Source: an uncultured Lachnospiraceae bacterium
Lineage (GTDB): Bacteria > Bacillota > Clostridia > Lachnospirales > Lachnospiraceae
Assembly (NCBI GenBank): GCA_902783935.1
Contig: CACZTA010000035.1
Coordinates: forward strand, 1-5,067
DNA length: 5,067 bases
Direction: 5' to 3'
Numbering within the stretch: position 1 is the first letter of the stretch; every line of letters starts with the position of its first letter. Below, piece by piece: positions 1 through 5,067 of this stretch. The notes beneath the pieces are model-generated. The model was not told where the DNA came from. It saw only the letters and a program-made list of their open reading frames with translations, and did not search any database. Both the position numbers and the translations under genes were made by a program.

Positions 1-16
1 AAAAAAGGAGAAAAGG

Positions 17-1324
17 ATGCCGCTGAATAGTGAAGCTATACAGAATTTTACTATGATCCTGAGGGAAGAGCTTGTGGCTGCCATGGGCTGCACGGAACCG
101 ATCGCGATTTCCTATGCGGCGGCCAGAGCCCGCAGTGAACTGGGCGAACTGCCGGAGAGGATCAGGATCACCTGTTCCGGAAACATCCTGAAAAATGTGA
201 AGGGCGTGACGGTTCCGAATTCGGGAGGCGGAAAGGGCATTGAGACAGCAGCGATTCTCGGTGCTGTCGCCGGCAACGCGGACAAAATGCTTGAGGTTAT
301 CTCGGAAGTGGATGACAGGGCCCGCGACATTACCCGGAAGCTGTGTGAAGCCGGTATCTGTGAAGTGGAACTGGCGGAAAATGTGCCTAATCTGTATATC
401 AGGGCGGAGATGTGGGCAAATGGCCACGAGGCCGCAGTGACCGTGGAAGAACATCACACCGATGTGACGGAAATCAAGAAGGACGGCAGAATTGTCTTTG
501 TTTCCGAAAAGAGGATGACCTCCGCAAAGAAAGAAGTGCAGAGGGGTGACCGGACAAGGATGACCCTGAAGGGGATTCTCGAATATGCGGATACAGTCGA
601 TCTCACAGAGGTTGAGGACATCCTTGAGAAGCAGGTGCGGTTCAATACGGCAATCTCCCAGGAAGGACTGGATAATCCGTGGGGAGCCAGGGTCGGAAAG
701 ACGATGCTGGAGAACTGGAGTGATGACGTGAAGTGCTGTGCGTGTGCGCGTGCGGCGGCAGGTTCTGACGCGCGGATGAGCGGCTGCCCCCTGCCGGTCG
801 TCATCAACTCCGGCAGCGGAAACCAGGGAATAACGGTCACAATGCCCGTCGTCACATATGCCGAGCGCTGGCATCTGTCCACGTCAAAAATGTATCGGTG
901 TCTCATCGTCTCAAATCTGGTTTCCATTTATATCAAGCACTACATCGGAGAGCTTTCCGCTTTCTGCGGCGCCGTGAGCGCGGCTTGCGGAGCGGGCGCG
1001 GCGATTACCTATATGTCCGGGGGCACGTATGAACAGATCGGAGGCACAATCACGAACACGCTCGGCAATGTCGGCGGGATTGTCTGCGACGGTGCGAAAC
1101 CAAGCTGCGCTGCCAAAATCGCGTCCTCCGTTCATGCGGCACTGCTCGCCCATTACATGAGCATAAGCCAGAAAGAATTCCACGGGGGAGAAGGCTTCGT
1201 CGAGAGTGATGTCGAAAAGACGATCAAAAACATGGGCTACATCGGTAAGATCGGCATGAAGGAGACGGACAGGGAGATCCTCAATGTCATGATTGACAAG
1301 GTAGATGTGGAGTCCTGTCTGTAG
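17..1324 (+). CDS. L-cysteine desulfidase / serine dehydratase alpha-like protein (UPF0597, YhaM/CyuA family)
   Basis: A complete 435-residue protein that I recognise as the UPF0597 (YhaM/CyuA) family, related to the catalytic alpha chain of iron-sulfur L-serine dehydratases. Characterised members (E. coli CyuA, a Methanocaldococcus desulfidase) split L-cysteine into pyruvate, ammonia and sulfide using an oxygen-sensitive [4Fe-4S] cluster in the cytoplasm. Visible hallmarks: the N-terminal MGCTEP motif with Cys25, the position given as catalytic in the archaeal enzyme; the glycine-rich VPNSGGGKG at 66-74; INSGSGNQG at 263-271; and a cysteine-rich C-terminal half with Cys317, Cys324, Cys357 (IVCDGAK) and Cys364, from which the cluster ligands probably come. 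Length is normal for the family and the frame is intact. The ATG follows GGAG at 7-10 by six bases, which settles the start. It converges on the kinase gene; its promoter lies outside the window. Whether cysteine, serine or another small amino acid is the real substrate cannot be read from sequence. Confidence 0.9.
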   Translation: MPLNSEAIQNFTMILREELVAAMGCTEPIAISYAAARARSELGELPERIRITCSGNILKNVKGVTVPNSGGGKGIETAAILGAVAGNADKMLEVISEVDDRARDITRKLCEAGICEVELAENVPNLYIRAEMWANGHEAAVTVEEHHTDVTEIKKDGRIVFVSEKRMTSAKKEVQRGDRTRMTLKGILEYADTVDLTEVEDILEKQVRFNTAISQEGLDNPWGARVGKTMLENWSDDVKCCACARAAAGSDARMSGCPLPVVINSGSGNQGITVTMPVVTYAERWHLSTSKMYRCLIVSNLVSIYIKHYIGELSAFCGAVSAACGAGAAITYMSGGTYEQIGGTITNTLGNVGGIVCDGAKPSCAAKIASSVHAALLAHYMSISQKEFHGGEGFVESDVEKTIKNMGYIGKIGMKETDREILNVMIDKVDVESCL

Positions 1325-1353
1325 AAGCGGGGCGGGAACTTCGCTGACCACAC

Positions 1354-1400
1354 TCCCGGAAAAAGAAAGCCCCCTCCAAAAAGGAGGGGGACAATCGGGA
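1354..1400 (-). terminator. Rho-independent terminator for the leftward kinase (adhE) transcript, between convergent genes
   Basis: A perfect 8-bp GC-rich stem, CCCCCTCC at 1370-1377 against GGAGGGGG at 1383-1390, closes a five-base A loop. Read leftward, the stem starts 25 bases after the kinase stop codon and is followed by CTTTCTTTTT (complement of 1360-1369), the standard arrangement of an intrinsic terminator. A further 5-bp outer pairing, TCCCG at 1354-1358 with CGGGA at 1396-1400, could flank it. Read rightward, from the desulfidase gene, the same hairpin is followed by ACAATCGGGA with no T-tract. Termination in that direction should be weaker or depend on other factors. Confidence 0.88.
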
Positions 1401-1415
1401 CAGGCCCTCGTCTCT

Positions 1416-2174
1416 TTATTGATATTCCGCCACGCTGATCCACTCCCGGAGCAGCTTCTCTTCCCCTTCGACACCTTTCAGAAGCTGAGCCGCCGCGACG
1501 ATGGGCATCCACTGCTGGATGTACTGGACCGCCATATCCGCTTTCCTGCAATACATCTTCAGGTAGCGTTCCGCAATCTCCGGATCTTCCAGTGAGAACC
1601 GCATATAGGTAGTCGCCGCGTCAGCGCCTGCATTGCCCTGTGAGGCGTGCGCCCAGTCCAGGACGCACCACGTGCCGTCATTGCGCAGGATCACATTTGA
1701 CGGGACGAAATCTCCGTGGCAGAGTTTGGTGTGACGCTTCATGCCCTGCAGACGCTGCATCAGCTCATACCTCGTTGAAGCATCAATCTCCGTCAGCTGG
1801 CTGACTGCAGTCCTCATCTTCTCGAGAGTATGGCGGATCGTCAGTACCCTCCTCTTGTTGATCTCCATCTGGATATCAATAAACGTTTCCAGCAGCTCAT
1901 CCGTTTTTTCGGGGGATTCCTTCATCTGCTCATCAAGTGTTTTTCCTTCGACATAGGCCATCGCGAGCGCCAGGCCTCCGTTCTCTGCGGGCGTCACACT
2001 TATGATTTTCGGGATGGGCAGCCCCGTCTCCTCGACACAGGCGTGAATATAGGCCTCATTATATACATAGGATTTCGGGTGTTCCCTGATAAATTCCTTA
2101 ACGATGATATCGCCTTCGCGATATACCGTTTTATTGTCTTTCTTTTCGATTATGATTCTGTCAGACATCGTCAT
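1416..2174 (-). CDS. APH/choline kinase-fold phosphotransferase, substrate unknown
   Basis: A 252-residue cytoplasmic kinase of the aminoglycoside phosphotransferase / choline kinase superfamily (APH, PF01636 type). Motifs in order: a probable ATP-binding lysine, Lys26 (DIIVKEF), in the small lobe; a candidate helix glutamate, Glu40; the hinge region near 70-80 (LAMAYVEGKTL); the catalytic loop HGDFVPSN at 153-160 with Asp155 and Asn160; and the metal-binding Asp173 in VLDWAHAS, followed by GAD at 183-185. The C-terminal WMPIVAAAQL stretch (222-231) resembles uncharacterised Firmicute members of this family. All core catalytic residues are present, so it should be active. It probably phosphorylates a small alcohol or amino-group substrate (choline, ethanolamine, a sugar or an amine); nothing indicates antibiotic resistance. 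It lies 64 bp downstream of adhE with no terminator between, so co-transcription is plausible. Two in-frame ATGs, at 2174 and 2168, are both possible starts. Confidence 0.85.
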   Translation of the reverse strand: MTMSDRIIIEKKDNKTVYREGDIIVKEFIREHPKSYVYNEAYIHACVEETGLPIPKIISVTPAENGGLALAMAYVEGKTLDEQMKESPEKTDELLETFIDIQMEINKRRVLTIRHTLEKMRTAVSQLTEIDASTRYELMQRLQGMKRHTKLCHGDFVPSNVILRNDGTWCVLDWAHASQGNAGADAATTYMRFSLEDPEIAERYLKMYCRKADMAVQYIQQWMPIVAAAQLLKGVEGEEKLLREWISVAEYQ

Positions 2175-2186
2175 TCTCCTCTCCTG
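2175..2186 (-). promoter_or_regulatory. Doubled Shine-Dalgarno serving two nearby start codons of the kinase gene
   Basis: Read leftward, the sequence is CAGGAGAGGAGA followed directly by ATGACGATG. The first AGGAG (2185-2181) lies six bases from the ATG at 2174. The second GGAG (2179-2176) lies seven bases from the ATG at 2168. Both starts are thus well served and would give 252- or 250-residue products; the sequence alone does not choose between them. Confidence 0.7.
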
Positions 2187-2238
2187 ACTCTCATATCACT
2201 TCTTCCGCAGCGCATCTGATTATTCCGGTTCATCCCTT

Positions 2239-4869
2239 TCACAGGAGGCCGGCTTCTTTTGTATCCGTTCCGTAATAAGCCATCAGGTAAAGCTCACGGA
2301 TCTCCGACAGCAGCGGATATCTCGGGTTGGCGCCGGTGCACTGGTCATTGAAAGCATTTTCCGTCATCTCATCGAGAGTGGCCAGGAAGCTTTCCTCGCT
2401 GACGCCCCATTCCCGGATGGAGGACGGAATTCCGATTGCGGCTTTCAGCTCTTCCATCTTATCAATGAAGCGGTCGAAGATTTCTTCGTCACTGGCTCCG
2501 GTAATTCCGTTATAGCGCGCGATATCACAGTATCTCTCAAGGGCATGCGGATATGCATACTGCGGGAAGGTTCCCATCTTGACCGGCGCTTCGTTCGCGT
2601 TATAGCGCATGACATAAGTCAGCAGCAGAGCATTTGCGATGCCGTGCGGGATGTGGTGATAAGCGCCCAGCTTGTGCGCCATGCTGTGGTTAATTCCGAG
2701 GAATGCATTGGCAAATGCTTCACCTGCCAGCGTCGACGCCAGTGCCATATGTTCTCTGGCTGCCGGATCATTTGCGCCGTTTGCATATGCGGAAGGCAGA
2801 TAATCAAAGACCAGTTTTGTCGCTTTCAGGGCAATGCCGTCCGTCATATCGGAAGCCATGATTGAGACATATGCCTCCACCGCATGCGTCATGACGTCGA
2901 TACCTGACGCGCAGGTAAGTCCCTTCGGCTGGTTCATCATGTTGTCCGCGTCGACGATGGCCATATCAGGCATCAGTTCATAATCCGCCAGCGGCCACTT
3001 CGTCCCTGTCGTCTGATCCGTAATGATGGCAAACGGCGTCACCTCGGAGCCCGTGCCGGAAGACGTGGGAATCGCAACGAAATAAGCTTTCTTCCCCATC
3101 TCCGGATAGGTATAAATCCTCTTCCGGATATCCATGAAATTCATGGCCATATCTTCAAAGCTTGCATCCGGGTATTCGTACATGACCCACATGATCTTGG
3201 CCGCGTCCATCGCAGAGCCGCCGCCGAGCGCGATGATGACATCCGGGCCGAAAGCTGCCATCTGGCGCGTGCCCTCCTGCGCGCACTGAAGCGTCGGGTC
3301 CGGAGCCACATCGTAGAAGCAGGCGTGCATGATCCCCATCTGGTCAAGCTTCTCCTCGATCGGCTTCACATATCCGTTCTGATACAGGAAGGTGTCAGTC
3401 ACGATGAAGCATTTCTTTTTGTGCATGACAGTGCCGAGCTCGTCGAGTGCCACCGGCATACAGCCCCTCTTAAAGTAAACCTTCTCCGGCATGCGCATCC
3501 ACAGCATGTTCTCTCTCCTTTCCGCGACAGTCTTGATATTCAGAAGATCCATAACGCCCACATTGTGGGAAATGGAGTTGCCTCCCCAGGATCCGCACCC
3601 GAGTGTCAGGGACGGAATAAGCCTGAAGTTGTAGAGATCGCCGATCCCGCCGTGGGACGAAGGCGTATTGATCACGATGCGGCATGCATTCATGCGGTCT
3701 GCGTGCTTCGCCATTTTCTCTTTTTCATTTGTATTTATGTAGAGTGAGGCCGTGTGTCCGGGGCCGCCTTCCATCAGCAGCTGCTCGGCCATATCAAGCG
3801 CTTCGTCAAATGTATCTGCCTTGTACATGGCCAGTACCGGAGACAGTTTTTCATGCGCAAACGGTTCGGAGACGTCCGTATCCGTCACCTCGCCGATCAG
3901 GATCTTCGTTTTCTCCGGCACTTCGACGCCGGCCATCTGTGCGATTGTGCATGCCTTCTGGCCGACGATCTTCGCGTTGACGCCTCCGTTGATAATAACA
4001 GTATTGCCGACTTTTCCGATCTCGTCGCCCTGCAGGAAGTAACATCCGCGCTTCTTAAACTCCGCCTTCACTTCGTCGTAAATGTCGGAGAGTACCGTCA
4101 CGGACTGCTCGGATGCGCAGATCATACCGTTATCAAACGTTTTGGAGTGAATGATCGAATTCACGGCAAGCTTGATGTCAGCAGTGCTGTCAATGATGAC
4201 CGGCGTATTGCCCGCGCCGACGCCGAGCGCCGGTTTGCCGGAAGAATAAGCGGCGCGCACCATGCCGGGGCCGCCCGTCGCCAGAATGCAGTCGCATTCC
4301 TTCATGACAAGATTTGTCAGTTCAAGAGACGGCACATCGATCCAGCTCACAATATGCTCCGGCAGCCCCGCCTTCATGGCGGCGTCAGTGAGCAGTTTCG
4401 CAGCCTCGATCGTGCTTTTCTTTGCCCGGGGATGGGGGCTCAGGATAATGGCGTTCCTCGTCTTCAGGCAGAGAAGGATTTTAAAAATCGCCGTTGATGT
4501 GGGATTTGTGGTGGGAATCACGGCAGCGATGAGACCGATCGGTTCGGCGATTTTTTTTATGCCGTAGACCGGGTCTTCCTCCAGGACTCCGCAGGTCTTC
4601 GTGTTTCGATATTGGTTGTAAATATATTCAGCCGCGTAATGGTTTTTGATGACTTTGTCTTCAATGACACCCATGCCCGTCTCTTCGACGGCCATCTTTG
4701 CGAGGGGAATCCTCGCCTTGTCGGCAGCCATGGCGGCTGCACGGAAAATGCTGTCTACCTGTTCTTGTGAAAATGTCGCGAACTGTTTCTGTGCTTCGCG
4801 CATAACGGCCAGCTTCTGCGTCAGGTCTTCGACTGTTGCGATTACAGCCGGATTTTCATTTGTTCCCAT
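2239..4869 (-). CDS. adhE: Bifunctional acetaldehyde-CoA dehydrogenase / iron-dependent alcohol dehydrogenase
   Basis: An 876-residue AdhE, which reduces acetyl-CoA to acetaldehyde and then ethanol, oxidising two NADH; family members assemble into cytoplasmic spirosome filaments. The N-terminal CoA-acylating aldehyde dehydrogenase domain (about 1-440) shows PTTNPTSTAIFK near 119-130, the nucleotide-site GVGAGNTPV at 216-224 and catalytic Cys251 in FDNGMICASEQ. After a linker, the iron alcohol dehydrogenase domain (about 450-870) shows the NADH-binding GGGSAMDAAK at 549-558, SSGTGSEVTPF near 603-613, and iron ligands Asp658, His662, His728 and His742. From memory these match E. coli Cys246, Asp653, His657, His723 and His737 with a constant offset of five, so there is no internal gap across the key sites. 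The lysine/alanine-rich C-terminal tail of the E. coli protein is absent. The ATG at 4869 is preferred over an in-frame ATG at 4899, which lacks a ribosome binding site and would add ten atypical residues. Confidence 0.97.
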   Translation of the reverse strand: MGTNENPAVIATVEDLTQKLAVMREAQKQFATFSQEQVDSIFRAAAMAADKARIPLAKMAVEETGMGVIEDKVIKNHYAAEYIYNQYRNTKTCGVLEEDPVYGIKKIAEPIGLIAAVIPTTNPTSTAIFKILLCLKTRNAIILSPHPRAKKSTIEAAKLLTDAAMKAGLPEHIVSWIDVPSLELTNLVMKECDCILATGGPGMVRAAYSSGKPALGVGAGNTPVIIDSTADIKLAVNSIIHSKTFDNGMICASEQSVTVLSDIYDEVKAEFKKRGCYFLQGDEIGKVGNTVIINGGVNAKIVGQKACTIAQMAGVEVPEKTKILIGEVTDTDVSEPFAHEKLSPVLAMYKADTFDEALDMAEQLLMEGGPGHTASLYINTNEKEKMAKHADRMNACRIVINTPSSHGGIGDLYNFRLIPSLTLGCGSWGGNSISHNVGVMDLLNIKTVAERRENMLWMRMPEKVYFKRGCMPVALDELGTVMHKKKCFIVTDTFLYQNGYVKPIEEKLDQMGIMHACFYDVAPDPTLQCAQEGTRQMAAFGPDVIIALGGGSAMDAAKIMWVMYEYPDASFEDMAMNFMDIRKRIYTYPEMGKKAYFVAIPTSSGTGSEVTPFAIITDQTTGTKWPLADYELMPDMAIVDADNMMNQPKGLTCASGIDVMTHAVEAYVSIMASDMTDGIALKATKLVFDYLPSAYANGANDPAAREHMALASTLAGEAFANAFLGINHSMAHKLGAYHHIPHGIANALLLTYVMRYNANEAPVKMGTFPQYAYPHALERYCDIARYNGITGASDEEIFDRFIDKMEELKAAIGIPSSIREWGVSEESFLATLDEMTENAFNDQCTGANPRYPLLSEIRELYLMAYYGTDTKEAGLL

Positions 4870-4875
4870 TCTATT

Positions 4876-4881
4876 TCCTTT
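4876..4881 (-). promoter_or_regulatory. Shine-Dalgarno that decides the adhE start
   Basis: Read leftward, AAAGGA at 4881-4876 is separated by six bases (AATAGA) from the ATG at 4869. The alternative upstream ATG at 4899 is preceded by CTGAATCCTG, which has no purine-rich site. This favours the shorter 876-residue product. Confidence 0.75.
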
Positions 4882-4913
4882 CTGCTTTCTGCTGCACATC
4901 AGGATTCAGAATA

Positions 4914-4942
4914 ATTTTACAATAAATTATATTTGTCGGCAA
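4914..4942 (-). promoter_or_regulatory. Probable sigma-70-type promoter of adhE
   Basis: Read leftward, TTGCCG (4942-4937; four of six matches to TTGACA) is followed after exactly 17 bases by TAAAAT (4919-4914; five of six matches to TATAAT). Transcription would start near 4907, giving a leader of roughly 38 bases. A perfect TATAAT also exists at 4931-4926 but has no convincing -35 box at 16-18 bases. The promoter call is by eye and could be off by one of these alternatives. Confidence 0.5.
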
Positions 4943-4946
4943 ATAT
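4929..4946. promoter_or_regulatory. Perfect 18-bp palindrome, candidate operator over the adhE -35 region
   Basis: ATATTTG (4929-4935) and CAAATAT (4940-4946) are exact inverted repeats around the 4-bp centre TCGG. The site covers the putative adhE -35 box and the perfect TATAAT at 4926-4931, a position where a bound protein would block RNA polymerase. Its 7-4-7 geometry equals that of Rex redox-repressor sites, but the arms do not match the TTGTTAA/TTAACAA consensus, so I leave the regulator unnamed. It could also be a chance product of AT-rich DNA, although the core contains the only G/C bases in its surroundings. Confidence 0.5.
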
Positions 4947-4970
4947 TTTATAGATTAAAATAAAATACTT
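4941..4970. repeat. AT-only inverted repeat upstream of the adhE promoter
   Basis: AAATATTTTAT (4941-4951) pairs with ATAAAATACTT (4960-4970) with one mismatch (4943 with 4968) around an 8-base loop. It shares bases 4941-4946 with the palindrome to its left, so the two could not form as hairpins together. On the + strand it is followed by six T residues (4969-4974), superficially terminator-like, but the stem is almost entirely A-T and no + strand gene precedes it. It may instead be an UP-element-like or operator sequence, or low-complexity chance. Confidence 0.4.
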
Positions 4971-5028
4971 TTTTGAATTTCGAAACAGGCATGATGTCTA
5001 TAAAGTGATGCAGAAGAATACGTCCTGA

Positions 5029-5037
5029 TGGTATAAT
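5029..5037 (+). promoter_or_regulatory. Extended -10 promoter element pointing right, out of the window
   Basis: TGGTATAAT fits the extended -10 form TGnTATAAT with a perfect hexamer at 5032-5037. A -35 box at 17 bases would be TGCAGA (5009-5014), only three of six matches, which extended -10 promoters tolerate. It would start a transcript near 5044 heading right, divergent from adhE. The gene it would serve is outside the window. Confidence 0.45.
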
Positions 5038-5052
5038 AATAAATAATGACGA

Positions 5053-5067
5053 GGGTGCCTGTCACCC
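5053..5067. repeat. GGGTG/CACCC hairpin at the right window edge
   Basis: GGGTG (5053-5057) and CACCC (5063-5067) form a perfect 5-bp GC-rich inverted repeat around CCTGT, and pairing may continue beyond the last base. The GGTGCCTGTCACC form resembles GACAGGCAC-containing palindromes I associate with REP-like elements near IS200-type (Y1) transposases; this is a resemblance from memory, not a match I could test. An ATG at 5046 reads through it in frame (MTRVPVT) but has no ribosome binding site, so I do not call a gene. Confidence 0.4.

Noticed and set aside
454..1551. Leftward open frames (454-927, 911-1474, 1237-1551) opposite the desulfidase gene and the end of the kinase gene
   Set aside because: They are antisense or out-of-frame shadows of supported genes, some run through the terminator hairpin, and none has a plausible product.
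1416..2174. Aminoglycoside resistance gene
   Set aside because: The fold and HGD...N/LDW motifs are shared by many metabolic kinases; the protein does not resemble a known resistance enzyme that I recognise, and there is no mobile-element context.
3754..4497. A 247-codon + strand open frame opposite adhE
   Set aside because: It lies wholly antisense to a well-supported adhE region containing catalytic Cys251; its translation is arginine/histidine-rich with no recognisable domain and no ribosome binding site, typical of a shadow frame in GC-rich codons.
4879..4892. Tandem TTTCTGC duplication in the adhE leader
   Set aside because: Only two 7-base copies next to the ribosome binding site; too short to support a regulatory claim.
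4870..4899. In-frame ten-codon N-terminal extension of adhE beginning at ATG 4899
   Set aside because: No Shine-Dalgarno precedes it, the extension is not typical of AdhE, and the ATG at 4869 has a well-spaced AAAGGA.
4897..5030. Distant 8-bp inverted repeat, CATCAGGA (4897-4904) and TCCTGATG (5023-5030)
   Set aside because: Arms do not extend beyond eight bases and are 118 bases apart; a match of this size is expected often enough by chance in the region.
5046..5067. Possible start of a gene (ATG at 5046, MTRVPVT)
   Set aside because: There is no ribosome binding site in the A/T-only upstream sequence and the codons coincide with the GGGTG/CACCC hairpin; only seven codons are visible.

Overview
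The window reads as an ordinary chromosomal metabolic segment of a fermentative, anaerobic Firmicute. A gut Clostridia/Lachnospiraceae-type organism is the best guess. This is inferred from the strong AGGAG-type ribosome binding sites, moderate GC in the genes against a very AT-rich promoter region, a fused AdhE of the fermentative type, and a stand-alone oxygen-sensitive iron-sulfur desulfidase/dehydratase. No ribosomal or other phylogenetic marker is present, so the taxonomy is inference only.

Layout, left to right. (1) Positions 17-1324 on the + strand hold a complete gene of the UPF0597/YhaM (CyuA) L-cysteine desulfidase / serine-dehydratase-alpha family. Its promoter lies left of the window. 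(2) The short gap 1325-1415 between two convergent genes holds a strong GC hairpin whose T-tract favours termination of the leftward transcript. (3) Positions 1416-2174 on the - strand hold a small kinase of the aminoglycoside phosphotransferase / choline kinase fold, substrate unknown. (4) Positions 2239-4869 on the - strand hold a full-length bifunctional acetaldehyde-CoA/alcohol dehydrogenase, adhE, with all expected catalytic and iron-binding residues. (5) Positions 4870-5067 are an AT-rich intergenic region. It carries the likely adhE promoter, a perfect 18-bp palindrome overlapping that promoter, a second overlapping inverted repeat, a likely rightward promoter with an extended -10, and a small GGGTG/CACCC hairpin at the window edge. 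No gene-free stretch exceeds 300 bases.

How they work together. adhE and the kinase are co-directional, 64 bp apart with no visible terminator between them, and the only good leftward terminator lies after the kinase. A two-gene adhE-kinase transcript is therefore plausible. AdhE regenerates NAD+ by reducing acetyl-CoA to ethanol. The convergent desulfidase would feed pyruvate, ammonia and sulfide into the same fermentative metabolism, but a functional link is inference. No defence system, CRISPR array, RNA gene or complete mobile element is visible. The parts that merit a second look are the layered symmetry in the adhE promoter region and the edge hairpin.
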